A stretch of 64,000 bases of DNA from NCBI RefSeq assembly GCF_047663525.1, contig NC_092594.1, forward strand, positions 39,994,001 through 40,058,000, read 5' to 3'. The position numbers were made by a program, and so were the translations under genes. The notes under the pieces were generated by a model. That model saw only the letters and a list, made by a program, of their open reading frames with translations, ran no database searches and was not told the origin of the DNA. Positions within the stretch are counted from its first letter, which is position 1. Each line of letters opens with the position of its first letter. The DNA comes from Anas platyrhynchos. Its lineage: Eukaryota; Chordata; Aves; Anseriformes; Anatidae. Below are positions 44,435 through 57,215 of the stretch, piece by piece.

Positions 44435-45631
44435 TGTCGCGTTAAAGGGGTGTAGCTGATTAACCGTTACGGGCCCGGTTGGATTCAGAGTACTGAACCA
44501 GTCGGACATTCACCAAAACTGGGGGTCCGTTCGGACATTCACCAAAAACGTAATAACCGCCTGGGGGTCCGCTCAGACATTCACCAAAAACGTATTAACC
44601 ACCTGGGGGTCCGTTCAGACATTCACCAACAATGCATTAACCGTCTGGGGGTCTGGTTAGATTCAGAACACTGAACTATCACGGATAACCACCCTCACCC
44701 TAGTTGCATTAATGAGAGCTATCACAATGCAATCAAGTATGGTTTATTACAGCAACAGGTAATCAGGTTCTTTTGGATTGCCGGTGATAGTGACTATCTG
44801 CAAAAGCAAGCTAGTATGCATGAAATACACAGGTGTTATAGGTGTTACAGGTGTTACAGGTGCGCAGCCTAGAAATAAACGCGTTAAAAGGATCAAAGAC
44901 TCTATGGAGATTTATAAGCAAATATTCAGATCTCACCCAAAGGCGTCCCAATGGGGGGGCAAGAGAGGCTCAGCCCGTCGACTGATCCCAGGAGTCAGGA
45001 GGTCCTAAGGATGTTGTATGTCCTCGGGATGGTATCTCCCCTGACGATGGTATCTTCCCTAACATCCCCTCTCTCTTGGGCCAATTTATATTATTTTCTA
45101 TCTTTTAGGTGGAGCTTGAGTGGCTCTAGTCAAGCATATCTTAGTTATGATTGGTGTAAAGTTTTCCCGTCTCCGTTTAAAGTAATAGGCTCCGAGAAAT
45201 TCAGAGCGCATGCTCAGTGAGGGGTGGTCGCACCTTGGAGGCGGGTAGCTTTTGGGATGGAGGTGTGTTTTGGTATTATAATGATATTATAATGAGCAAA
45301 AAGTACACTAGGGTACAGCATTTATCAAAACATGACAGGTCTTTGGCTTAGGGTGGCAAAAAGTGCAGCTTTGTGCACAAGAACAATCGAGGCCCCACCT
45401 GATTACAGAGCCTAGCCGTGGTGTCTCCACTCCACTCTACGCTCCGTGGTGTTCCTTAGAGCTAGCACACCAAGTTTCCCCAGCGCGATAGCATCTAAGG
45501 TTGGGAGCCTAGGGAATGCTCAGATAATGCAGTTATGCCCTACCCTGAAAGCCTCTTCAATGCTGTACCTTTTCCTTAAAAGTATGAATGTTAGTTTTAT
45601 TTTCCTAGTTACTTCAGGCATTTACACCACA
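44435..45631 (-). mobile_element. Solo LTR, 1.2 kb, unit 5
   Basis: 1197 bp; long form, closest to units 1 and 2. Confidence 0.82.
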
Positions 45632-45712
45632 GGTAGCTTACTGAAGTAAGTGATTTTGCCTGCAAGTGGAATGGATTTTTTTTTTTTTTTTTTTGGTGTG
45701 CAATCAGTTCTG

Positions 45713-45979
45713 TGTTGCCTTCAGGGGGCAGTGGCGACCTGGTTCAGGAACGGCACGGCGACCAACCCCAGGCCGCTCGGTCCATCGGCTCACAGACACC
45801 AATGTGGTGGATGGCAAATGGCATTTATTGTCGAGTCACATGGGCTTATATACCCGAGGCCCATAGCGTCACTTCCGCTTGCTTACATCACAGACCACAC
45901 ACTGCTGTCCGTCAAGGGAGGGGCTCCACCTTTCCGTACATTGCGACATCTTCCGGCCACCAGACCCTAACTACCCACA
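45713..45979 (-). mobile_element. Solo LTR, alpharetrovirus-like, unit 5
   Basis: 267 bp; no difference from unit 1 noticed. Confidence 0.88.
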
Positions 45980-47180
45980 GTTCTGCTCCTAGATTTTTCT
46001 TTTTATGTAAATAAAAGATCGAGCTAATTCCAGATGGAAAAAAAAATCAGTTACTTTCTTGGTCAGTTTGTCCTTTTAATATTCAAAGCTGCAGCAAAAG
46101 CATGGGGATTTTTGTTTCTAGAAACACCCTAGCTCTCCTGTCTGCACTCTGCATGCTGTTGAGCTAAGCCATATAAATGAATAAAGAAACCACAGCTACT
46201 GCTCCTTTCTGATTTTTTTTTTTTTTTTTTTTTTTTGTGCTTTCCCCCTTGCACTTTCCCAGGTGATTGGCTTCAGGTTCCAGGTGGGACCTAGTGGTAA
46301 CTGAGTTGCAGGTATTCCATGACAGAGCTCATTCTGCCTGGGCTGCTTTTTGGGGTAAGCGCTTTGTTTTTCCTTCAGTCAGTTGCAGGGTTCTTTAGGT
46401 GGGTCAGAGTCTATGGACTGATGCGTTTTCCAGTAGAAACCGGTACGCATATCTTTTTGAGTTGGTAACTGGTAGGATCTGTCACTGTAAAGCAATCTAG
46501 TAGTAGGTGCCTGTATTGCACGCAGCTCTTCCTCAGGTGAGTAGTTGTTATGGCAGTTTTACGGATGGTATGGTGATGTTACTTTGTGTGTTTGCTTTGT
46601 GGTTCTGGGTCCCTTCTGATTTTTGCCGAATTACGGGGCTTTCTGTGAGTCTTTGCCTGTATGTCAAATATTATCAAAGTTACAACCTTGCTGTTAAAGT
46701 GATGGAGCAGGGTTTAGTTGAAATGTATCATGGAAGCTCCCTGTGTGAGCATGTGTCTGAAAATGGCAGCAGTGGGCACGTAAGGGGTAGTCTGTTTCAA
46801 GTTTAGGGACAGTTTGTTATATTTCTGGAGCTTTTGCCTGTGTGTTTTCTGTCTGTCGAGTCTTTAGACCATAAAGCCTTCTAGGCTTTATGTCCTTGAA
46901 TTTACGTATTAGAAGTACGTTTATGAGGGGTTGCCAGGTACGTTGTTTTTGGGAAACCGTGGGGTATGGTTCCTTGAGTGCATAAGTGCAGTAGTGCCAA
47001 GAGAGTGAGCAGGGCCACCTTCTTCATCTCTGCAGAATAAGTCTGTTCGGGCACACTTCTCAGGTAAATGTAGTGAGCAGATGAGGTAAAGGAGCTGGGA
47101 ACAGAGAGGTATTGCACCGTAGCATGTTGCATCAGTAGTAGTCAGCGTTGCGGAGGAGGTGGGTGTCAGGGCTGGCGTGC

Positions 47181-47602
47181 TAGTGAATGCTGGTTCTCTG
47201 TTTTTGCAAGTGATGATGAACCTGTTTGACGTAATTCCATTTGAAAAAGTTCCAGTTACTGGCCTGGTCGTGTCGTCCTTTCAATGTTAAAAGCTGCAGC
47301 AAAAGCATGGGGATTGTTGCTTCTAGAAACACCACAGGTCACCTGTCTGCTCTCTGCATGTTTTTCAAGTAAAGCAGATCTTAAAAAAAACAAAAACAAA
47401 AAAAAAAAAACAAAACAAACAAACAAAGAAAGAAAATAATAAAAAACTGCTGCTGCTGCTCCTGCTTTCTTTCTACTTCCTTGTGCTTTGCCCCTCCCCT
47501 TTTCCAGGTGATTGGGTTTGGGTGCTGGGCGGGGCTGAATGCTATATGAGCCCCAGGCATGCTATCAGAGAGCTCCTTCTGCCTGGGCTGCTCCTTGGGG
47601 TA
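47181..47602 (+). promoter_or_regulatory. Promoter/exon-1 cassette B, unit 5
   Basis: CCAAT at 47511, donor GT at 47600. Confidence 0.7.
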
Positions 47603-48992
47603 AGTGCTTTGTTTTTCCTTTAGTCAGTTGCAGGGTTCTCTAGGCAGGCTGGAGTTTATAGATTTCTAGAATTTTTAAGTGCTTGGAATTCACTTAGGAG
47701 AGGGATGTTTAATAGAGGTTTCTGGCTCACTGTTTTTTGGGATGGTGGGATACTCTTCTGTTTTTGAGCTGTATTTTAATCTCTAAATGTATAAACCAGC
47801 AGTAGGTAAACATTAGGAGGAACCGGTCAAAGGTAACAGCGCTTTCTGGAACCGTCAAGTTCTTGTTCGGCAACGTAGTGACTGGTTTGATCTACTTCAC
47901 AGATGGAGAGGCAAGTGGACTGCTCTCTTTGAAATAATAAAATTGAAAACATAAAGTTTGTCAAAGATGGCAGTGCATGTTTGCAGTCTGTTTATTGCTT
48001 TTGCCAGTGGTAGATAACATTTATAAGGAATCGGTGAAAGGAAAGAGCGCCTTCTGGAACTGTGAAGCTCTGTGTTGGCAACTCGGTGACTGGCTGGACC
48101 TACTGTCCATCTCCAGAGGGAAGCGGACTGCTATTTTGAAATTAAAAAATACTAATAAAAATAAAAAAAATATGGTGCTGCTCTATGACGCCCGGAGGAC
48201 TGCCACTCTGCATGGCAGTTAAAAAGAATGTGGTTTGGAGATGGAGAGCCACAGAGATGAAGCAGCTGGGAAGAGAGACACAAGTATTGCAGTAGGTAGG
48301 CTGTGGTTATGAGGTGCCTCAGGATGTGCTTTTTTTCTTGTTTCCGCCCTTCCCTCGTGCAGCCTTGGAGAGATGAAGTCCCCATGGTGTGGAGTGGTGC
48401 AAAAAGGTAAGAGGGTTGTCGGCCCGGTCAGTTTCCTTCACCAATGCTAAGGCAAGTCTTTGAAGAGAAACAGCCTGGTTGCTTGTGCTGCCCCCTGTTG
48501 AACTAAGCCAGACCAAAAACAGGGCTGCTGTTCCTCCTGCTCTCTTTGCCTCTTCTCATCTTGCAGAGGAATGGTCCAGCAATTCGGGTTAATAGGGGAC
48601 AAGAGAACAAAGGGGTTTCAGAATAACTGCTAACTGTTATGACTATTGCATGGGGCACTATGCAAGTCTCTGACATCCAGCCAAGATGGACAAAGGAGAA
48701 GGACAAGGGAAAAGCCTGGGAGGAAGACTATGAGCCTTCAGTACGAGAGACCCGCAGAGGGACCACCAGAGACTGATAACACATGCGCCAGTGGGCGGGT
48801 TGGGATTCCAGGAACTAGTTATAATAACCCTGCCTTTTCTAGAAGTAGTAATGAATATGTATTAGCCCAGGAGCATAAAAACCAGCCGCCTGCTGTGACT
48901 TGTGTGCGTCTCGGTGGAGCAGAGACTCCCGGCGCACCCAGTGCTGTTTGCTTACCTCTATTCATTTAATAAATTGTAAACTTTGATTGTAA
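47573..48992 (+). ncRNA. Candidate transcription unit from cassette B, unit 5
   Basis: Copy displaced by 43122 bases; no differences noticed. Confidence 0.42.
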
Positions 48993-49024
48993 TCCTATTT
49001 GGGACTTAGTCATTTATTACAACA
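48635..49024 (+). mobile_element. LTR-like element, ~390 bp, unit 5
   Basis: Same length as unit 1; ends intact. Confidence 0.62.
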
Positions 49025-49384
49025 GACAACCTTGTAAAATGCAGACAACCAGAATCCTTACAACAATTAAGTGGAAATCACGGTGTAAGAAACATTACCA
49101 CCTCAAAGAGTAAAAGCCTCAAAAGAAATGTGACTTGTAACAGGCCAGCAGCTGTGTGTTTTCGGTGAAGCACCAGGTAGAGTATAAACCTGGATTGCAC
49201 AGTTAATGGGGAAACGGGAGGGTCCTGGTCCTTGGGAGGGAAAAAAAAAAGTATATAAACTGTGTATGGAATCGGTAGGTGCCCTCCTGCTTGCGGGACA
49301 CCCGCCATTGTAATCTCAAATACAAATGCTACTGTACTGAGATCCTCTCCTGAGCCTATGTTATTTCCCAAAGATTGATTCGCG

Positions 49385-49801
49385 GTTTTAAGGCTTCAGG
49401 GATAGGGCCCTAGGGTTGGGTTTCAGGGTAAGCGTTCTCAGGGTTTATGTTTAGGATTTTAAGGTTTTTAGTTTTAGGGTTGGAGTTTTAACGGTTAGGA
49501 TTTTAGGGATTTGAGGGTTAGGGTTTTAAGGGTTTCAGGGTTAGCGTGTCAGGGTTTTGGAGTTTTTTGGGTTGTAGTGTTGATAGTTTTTTTAGGGTTA
49601 GGTTCTTAGGGTTTTATTTTTGGTCAGTTATTTACGGTTAGGGTTTTAAGATCTTCTTATTATTTTTTTTTTCAGGTTAGGTTCTCCTGGGTTAGGGTTT
49701 TGAGCATCTTAATATTTTGGGTTGGGTTTGGGATTTGAGCGTCTTAATTTTGTGGGCTTGGGCGCTGTGAGCGTCTTAAGTGTTTGGGTTAGGGCTTTTA
49801 G
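49385..49801 (+). repeat. Degenerate telomere-like tract T1, unit 5
   Basis: One T shorter in the poly-T run near 49670. Confidence 0.85.
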
Positions 49802-49906
49802 GCATAGGTCTTCAGGGGTTTAGTTTGGGTCAGGTCTGTAGGGGTTTCGAGGATTTTTAGGGTTAGGGCTTGCGGCTTTTTTGTGTAAGGGCGGTAAGGG
49901 CTAGGG

Positions 49907-50131
49907 TTCCAGGGAGTGCTGTTAAATGCAGTTCTCGACAACTCGGCCTCTGATTGGCCGTGCCGGCTGTGCAGGGAATGCTGGTAGGTGTAGTTTTCCG
50001 TCACAAGGCTTCCGGTAGGCCGCGTTGATTGCCCAGAGCATGCCGGGAAATGTAGTTCTGGGACTCCGAACTTCCGGGAGGCCATGTTGAGCGCCCAGAG
50101 CATACCGGGAAATGCAGTTCTCGGGGACTAG
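49907..50131 (-). promoter_or_regulatory. 62-bp minisatellite S1, unit 5
   Basis: Four copies, S1-type throughout. Confidence 0.75.
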
Positions 50132-50450
50132 GGCTGGAGCTAGGGTTAGAGTTTAGGGTGAGGGTTGGGGTTAGGGTTAGGGGTTAGGGCTAGTGAATGC
50201 TGGTTCTCTGTGTTTGCAGATGACGGTGAGCGTGTTTAAACTAATTCCAGTTGAAGAAGTTTCAGTTACTTGCTTGGTGACGTTATCAGTTCAACGTTAA
50301 AAGCTGCAGCAAAAGCAAAAGGGGATTTTTGCTTCTAGAAACACCCCAGTTCTCCTGTCTGCACTCTGCATGCTGTTGAGCTAAGCCTTATAAATAAGTA
50401 AATAAACCAGAGCTGCTGCTGCTCCTCTTTTTGCTTTTTTGTGCTTTCCC

Positions 50451-50611
50451 CGCATGCGACCTCTGCCGCCCCCTGCTGGTGGAAAACGTGTACTGCAGGC
50501 GGCCGGGGGCGCGCATGCGCGGTGACGCCCGAGGGCGCCCTCTGCCGCCCCCTGCTGGTGGAAAACAAGTACTGCAGGCGGCCGGGGGCCGCGCATGCGC
50601 GTTGCTTATTA
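50451..50611 (-). promoter_or_regulatory. Tandem CTCF + NRF1 motif doublet, unit 5
   Basis: CTCF cores at 50465 and 50544, both intact; one CpG between the repeats is lost (GCCCGAGGG). Confidence 0.82.
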
Positions 50612-51539
50612 CGTCTTTTTTTTTTTTTTGATGTGTAATTTCCTACGCTCCTAGATTTTTCTTCATATGTAAATGAAAGGTTCGTGCTAATTCCCGTTGA
50701 AAATATTTCATTTACTTTCTTGGTTGTATTGTCCTTTCTATGTTCAAAGCTGAGTCAAAAATACGGTAAATTTTGCTTCTAGAAACACCGCAGTTCTTTT
50801 GTCTGCACTCCGCATGCTGTAAACTAGGGATAGGTGACAAATAAATAAAAAAATAAATAAAAGAACACAGCTGCTGCTCCTGCTCTCTTTCTTGTTTTTT
50901 GCCCCCTCCTCTTTCCCAGGTGATTGGGTTTGGGTGCTGGGCGGGGCCAAATGTTATACGAGCCCTAGGCATTCTATCAGAGAGCTCCTCCTGCGTGGGC
51001 TGCTCTTTGGGGTCGGTGCTTTGTTTATTCTTCTGTTAGCTACATGCAGGGTTCTTTTCGTGGGTCAGAGTCTTGTACGATATTTTAGAGGAAACCAATC
51101 TAGTAGTACGTGCATTCATTGCAAGAAGCTCTTTGGAGGTGATTAATTGTTATAGCACTTTTATGGATAGGATGTCAATGTTACTTTGTGTGTTTGCTTT
51201 GTTGTTCTATGTCCCTCATGATTTTTGCAGGGTTATAGGGCAGATGCCACCAGGTCTACCCCTTTTGTTGTTTTTGTTTTGTTTGATTTATTTTTCTTAT
51301 TTTCTTTTTCGGAAGGGGGTTTGGGATTTGAGCGTCCTATTTTTTTGGGTTTGGGATTTGAGCATCTTAATTTTGTGGGTGTGGGATTTGAGCGTCTTAA
51401 GTGTTTGGGTTAGGGCTTTTAGGCATAGGTCTTCAGGGGTTTAGTGTGGTGGATAGTTTCGGTTAGGTCTGTAGGGGTTTCGAGGATTTCTAGGGTTAGG
51501 GCTTGCGGCTTCTTTGTGTAAGGGCGGTAAGGGCTAGGG

Positions 51540-51883
51540 TTCCAGGGAGTGCTGTTAAATGGAGTTCTCGACAACTCGGCCTCTGATTGGCCGTGCCGGC
51601 TGTGCAGGGAATGCTGGTAGGTGTAGTTTTCCGTCACAAGGCTTCCGGTAGGCCGCGTTGATTGCCCAGAGCATGCCGGGAAATGTAGTTCTGGGACTCC
51701 GGACGTCCGGGAGGCCATGTTGAGCGCCCAGAGCATACCGGGAAATGTAGTTCTGGGACTCCGAACTTCCGGGAGGCCATGTTGAGCGCCCAGAGCATAC
51801 CGGGAAATGTAGTTCTGGGACTCCGGACTTCCGGGAGGCCATGTTGGGTGCCCAGAGCATACCGGGAAATGCAGTTCTCGGGG
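51540..51883 (-). promoter_or_regulatory. 62-bp minisatellite S2, unit 5
   Basis: Six copies, S2-type base AAATGGAG in the first. Confidence 0.78.
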
Positions 51884-51953
51884 ACGAGGGCTGGGGCTAG
51901 GGTTAGAGTTTAGGGTGAGGGTTGGGGTTAGGGTTAGGGGTTAGGGTTAGGGC

Positions 51954-52335
51954 TAGTGAATGCTGGTTCTCTGTGTTTGCAGATGACGGTGAGCGTGTTT
52001 AAACTAATTCCAGTTGAAGAAGTTTCAGTTACTTGCTTGGTGACGTTATCCGTTCAACATTAAAAGCTGCAGCAAAAGCAAAAGGGGAGTTTTGCTTCTA
52101 GAAACACCACAGGTCTCTTGTCTGCTCTCGGAATGTTTTTGAGATAAACCAGATCTTAAAAAAAAAGGAAAAAAAAAAACCACAGCTGCTTCTTTTGCTC
52201 TCTTCCTACTTCCTTGTGCTTTGCCCCTCCCCTTTCCCGGGTGATTGGGTTTGGGTGCTGGGCGGGGCTGAATGCTATATGAGCCCCAGGCATGCTAGCA
52301 GAGAGCTCCTTCTGCTTGGGCTGCTCTTTGGGGTA
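51954..52335 (+). promoter_or_regulatory. Promoter/exon-1 cassette E, unit 5
   Basis: CCAAT at 52244, donor GT at 52333. Confidence 0.72.
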
Positions 52336-53887
52336 AGTGCTTTGGTTTTCCTTCAGTCAGTTGCAGGGTTCTCTAGGCAGACTGGAGCCTATGGATTTCT
52401 GGATTTTAAGTGCTTGGAATTCACTCAGTAGCGGGATGTTTAGTAGGGGCTGCTGGCTCACTGTTTTTTTGGGATGGTGGGATACTCTTCTGTTTTTGAG
52501 CTATATTTTAATCTCTAGATGTATAAACCCACTTGTGTAACTCTCCAGAGGACTAAAACCAGCTTGATTGAATGCTACATATGGCTTGGCAGCGTAGATG
52601 CAGCATTACCAAGAGACTGAGCAGAGTTGTATCAGAGTCACCTCTTTCATCTGCAAAGGGTAAGTTTGATTACCCCTGCCGAGGCTTGTGTGTGTGCATG
52701 TCTTTTTGGCATTTGTGGAGCTCGGTTGTTTTTCTTTGTGTGTGTGCATGTTCTTTTTTTTTTTTTTTTGAGGGTCAAACAGTGTGTTTGCTGAGTGTGG
52801 TTAGAATGAGGAGGTGGGGAGCTGCTCAGGACTGGAAGGTTTGGTTTCTAGGAGTATGCGGCATCCTTCCTGTGCGACGTGACTAATTGTTGGGCTGGAA
52901 CGTTCCAGCTTTCGTGTGTCTTAAGCAATGTAGCTTGTGTAGTGTGTGTTGTGTGGCCTGGGCAGAGTTTGCTGTGGTGCAGTGGGCGAAGAATCTGAGT
53001 TAGAGCTGGTGAGCAGCTGAAGTACCAGAGCTGGGAAGAGAGAGGTCTTGGAGCAGGTACGCTGTGGCTGTGAGGTGCCTCAGAGTGTGCTTTTCTGTCT
53101 TTTGTTTTGTTTTGTTTTGTTGTTTTTTTGCAGGTGCTTTGTGCGGTCGTGGACAGGAAAGGGAAATCCTCGTGTCGCGGAGCAGTGAGGGAGGGTGAGT
53201 GTTGTCAGCCTGGTCATCCCTTACCTGAAGCGAAGGGAAGACACTCAGGTGTTTCCCTCAGAGGGTCCGAGGTGAGTCTGTCTGGGATAGAGGAGCAGCG
53301 TGGCAGGTGGGCGCTTGCAAGCACAGTGGTTCTTTTGTCCTTTTGTGTTCCCCGGTGGTGTGGATGATGCTGGCCGCTCCTTTCAAGCTTGGACCTAATT
53401 TGCAGGTCCAGAGGCAAGTGGAGTGCTGTTTTGAAAGGATAAAAGTAAAGCTGGGGTCGCTTATGTTGTTGAGGGATGGGTGCTACTGCTGGCAGCTGAA
53501 TGTTTATCTTCTGCCTGTGTTTTTCTTTTGTTCAGGCTGAAATGCAGTGTGCAGTGCAGGATGTGTCAACCAGCTGCCTCTGCAGTGACTCTGGTGCGTG
53601 ATGAGCAGAGGTAGCTGTTAATTTTGGGGGTGTGGTTGTCACTGAAGTTATTTTCCTACATCCAATAGCGTAAAATTCCAGTTTGCCTTTTAGAGGCGCT
53701 ATAAGTGGGTAAAGAGAAGAGATGGAAGCATGTGCCACGTGGGGCAGGCAAGCGGCTGAGGTACAGGAGGGGATGAGAGTATGTGATTTTTTCCTGGGGG
53801 TGGAATGGAATTGATTGTTTTGGTGTATAGTCTGTTTTGCTCCTAGATCTTTCATTCATTGTAAATAAAAGTTTGAGCCAGTTCCAG
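52306..53887 (+). ncRNA. Candidate spliced non-coding RNA gene I, unit 5
   Basis: Copy displaced by 43127 bases; poly(A) signal at 53864. Confidence 0.5.
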
Positions 53888-55670
53888 TTAGGAATGTTCT
53901 AGTTACGACCCAGCAAGTATTGTCCTTTTAATGTTAAAAAAAAGTGCGGCAAAAGCATGGGTGCAGATCTGTTTCAGGTCTTGTGCATCATATTCGGTTG
54001 GAGATCGCGTCTGTTTCCATCCTCACTCTTGCAGAAGTCATCTGGGCCGCATCAGGAGCTCTTGCTTGGGAATTGATTTCCTAAGTGTCTTCTTAGGGGG
54101 TTTTCAGTCCCCATCCTTCTGGTCTCTTGTCTTGAAGGCAGGCTTTTTAGGCCTCCGTCATCCCAGTTCTGGCAGTTGCTTCCAGTTGCATGTTGTGACA
54201 TTTGAGTCTCTCCTGGGGTCTGGTGCAGAGCACCTGTTCTGACGTGCTGTTGCTGTAGGGCTTTCTTTTTGGGGGTCACTTTTTCTTGTGCCTTGTGTTG
54301 TGTGTTTTGTTTGTAGTGTTTGTGGCGTGCCTGTGTGTGTGTACGTGTTTGGTCTGGAGCTGTCCTGCCTGGCAGTTAGTGATGACAGGTAACGTGGCAG
54401 TGCATGGGTGTACTAATACATTGTCTGGACTGTTTTGGTAAAGATATCCAGTCTGCCTCTGGGCACGTACTGAAGGGCAGCTGGCACAGTCATCTCTGTG
54501 GTGTTTGGCAGACTGGAGGGGGGAGAGTTGAGCTGCTTGCGAGCAACTGCTCGCATAGCACTTGAACGGTGTGCTTGAGGAGGTCTGTCGAATCTTGAAA
54601 GCTTACAGATATGGGGTTTTGAATTTTTTATTTTTATTTCTTTCCTGTCCCCAGTAGAGCGTAAACCTTTGGAGGAACCTGTCACAGGAAAGAGCTCCTT
54701 CTGGAACTGTTCAGCACTCGGGAGGCAACTGGGTGACTGGCTTGATCTACTTCTGAGGTGCTGAGGCAAGGAGGCTGCTGTTTTGAAACGATAGTATTGT
54801 AAATGGGGTCCCTTTTGTGTTGTTGAGGGATGGGTGCTAATGCTGGCAGCTGAATGATTGATTCTCTTGTGCCTGTTTTCATTTGTTAAAGCTGAAACAC
54901 AGTGTACGACACGGGACTTGACGACCAGAGCTGCTTTTGGCAAGGTGAGTGATGAACAGATATAGAAGGTAATTTAGGGGTGCAGTTGTCACTGCAGTTA
55001 CTGAACTACACAAAGTACAGTAAAAATCCTGTTTATATTTCAGGGGTGTTGTAGCTGGCCTAAGAGAGCAGATGGAAGCATCTGCCTCGAGGGGAGGGGA
55101 GGGCAGGGCACGGAGGTAAGGCAGCAGATGAGAGTAACTGTCCCAGCTGTGCTGTGGCTTTGGATGCTGCTTCAGCCTATGCTTTTCTTTTTGTTTCACA
55201 TTTGTCTCATACAGGCTGAGTGGGGCCAAGCTGCACTCTGAAGAGCAGCACGAGAAGGGCGGGCTGGTTGTGAGCTGGATCGGAGCAGAACTGCCAAGTA
55301 GCACGAGGTGAGTGCGAAGGGTATCCATCTTGCTTTACAGGTGCCATGGCAGGCTCTCTAGAGAAGTGGTTGAGGATTGGAGAAGAGGTTGCAGATGATC
55401 AAGGAGCGACACGTGCAGGGATGGCTTGAAAAGGGTATGGCTGCTTTCTCTTCTGTTTATCAGGTGTCCCAGGCAATGTGGGCTGTGGTGTTAGTCTTTA
55501 GAATCGGAACAAAGCAGGTGCTGAAATGCTGCGTCTGTTTGTTTTTTTGTGTTGGGGTTGCACCTTGGTGAGTGTAGGGATGGGTTTTAAGTGGGTGCAG
55601 CGGAGGGCCTGGCCCCAGTGTCCTGTAGTGTGTTTTGACCCATCAGCATAGCCTTTTGGTTCTCAGGTAG

Positions 55671-56867
55671 TGTCGCGTTAAAGGGGTGTAGCTGATTAAC
55701 CGTTACGGGCCCGGTTGGATTCAGAGTACTGAACCAGTCGGACATTCACCAAAACTGGGGGTCCGTTCGGACATTCACCAAAAACGTAATAACCGCCTGG
55801 GGGTCCGCTCAGACATTCACCAAAAACGTATTAACCACCTGGGGGTCCGTTCAGACATTCACCAACAATGCATTAACCGTCTGGGGGTCTGGTTAGATTC
55901 AGAACACTGAACTATCACGGATAACCACCCTCACCCTAGTTGCATTAATGAGAGCTATCACAATGCAATCAAGTATGGTTTATTACAGCAACAGGTAATC
56001 AGGTTCTTTTGGATTGCCGGTGATAGTGACTATCTGCAAAAGCAAGCTAGTATGCATGAAATACACAGGTGTTATAGGTGTTACAGGTGTTACAGGTGCG
56101 CAGCCTAGAAATAAACGCGTTAAAAGGATCAAAGACTCTATAGAGATTTATAAGCAAATATTCAGATCTCACCCAAAGGCGTCCCAATGGGGGGGCAAGA
56201 GAGGCTCAGCCCGTCGACTGATCCCAGGAGTCAGGAGGTCCTAAGGATGTTGTATGTCCTCGGGATGGTATCTCCCCTGACGATGGTATCTTCCCTAACA
56301 TCCCCTCTCTCTTGGGCCAATTTATATTATTTTCTATCTTTTAGGTGGAGCTTGAGTGGCTCTAGTCAAGCATATCTTAGTTATGATTGGTGTAAAGTTT
56401 TCCCGTCTCCGTTTAAAGTAATAGGCTCCGAGAAATTCAGAGCGCATGCTCAGTGAGGGGTGGTCGCACCTTGGAGGCGGGTAGCTTTTGGGATGGAGGT
56501 GTGTTTTGGTATTATAATGATATTATAATGAGCAAAAAGTACACTAGGGTACAGCATTTGTCAAAACATGACAGGTCTTTGGCTTAGGGTGGCAAAAAGT
56601 GCAGCTTTGTGCACAAGAACAATCGAGGCCCCACCTGATTACAGAGCCTAGCCGTGGTGTCTCCACTCCACTCTACGCTCCGTGGTGTTCCTTAGAGCTA
56701 GCACACCAAGTTTCCCCAGCGCGATAGCATCTAAGGTTGGGAGCCTAGGGAATGCTCAGATAATGCAGTTATGCCCTACCCTGAAAGCCTCTTCAATGCT
56801 GTACCTTTTCCTTAAAAGTATGAATGTTAGTTTTATTTTCCTAGTTACTTCAGGCATTTACACCACA
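55671..56867 (-). mobile_element. Solo LTR, 1.2 kb, unit 6
   Basis: 1197 bp; long form, but with a single-base marker otherwise seen in units 3 and 4, so its history is mosaic. Confidence 0.82.
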
Positions 56868-56948
56868 GGTAGCTTACTGAAGTAAGTGATTTTGCCTGCA
56901 AGTGGAATGGATTTTTTTTTTTTTTTTTTTGGTGTGCAATCAGTTCTG

Positions 56949-57215
56949 TGTTGCCTTCAGGGGGCAGTGGCGACCTGGTTCAGGAACGGCACGGCGACCA
57001 ACCCTAGGCCGCTCGGTCCATCGGCTCACAGACACCAATGTGGTGGATGGCAAATGGCATTTATTGTCGAGTCACATGGGCTTATATACCCGAGGCCCAT
57101 AGCGTCACTTCCGCTTGCTTACATCACAGACCACACACTGCTGTCCGTCAAGGGAGGGGCTCCACCTTTCCGTACATTGCGACATCTTCCGGCCACCAGA
57201 CCCTAACTACCCACA
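56949..57215 (-). mobile_element. Solo LTR, alpharetrovirus-like, unit 6
   Basis: 267 bp; at least one private base difference near 57005 in the U5 part. Confidence 0.88.

Larger units (their letters stand above)
43081..46031 (+). ncRNA. Candidate transcription unit II, copy across units 4/5
   Basis: First block starts at 43081; poly(A) signal at 46010. The 29-bp LTR segment is present. Confidence 0.5.
43122..54357 (+). repeat. Macrosatellite unit 5 (11236 bp)
   Basis: Full copy with the 29-bp segment present and CTCTATGGAG, like units 1 and 2. A private C-to-A change between the two CTCF/NRF1 repeats (GCCCGAGGG near 50530) removes one CpG. Confidence 0.97.
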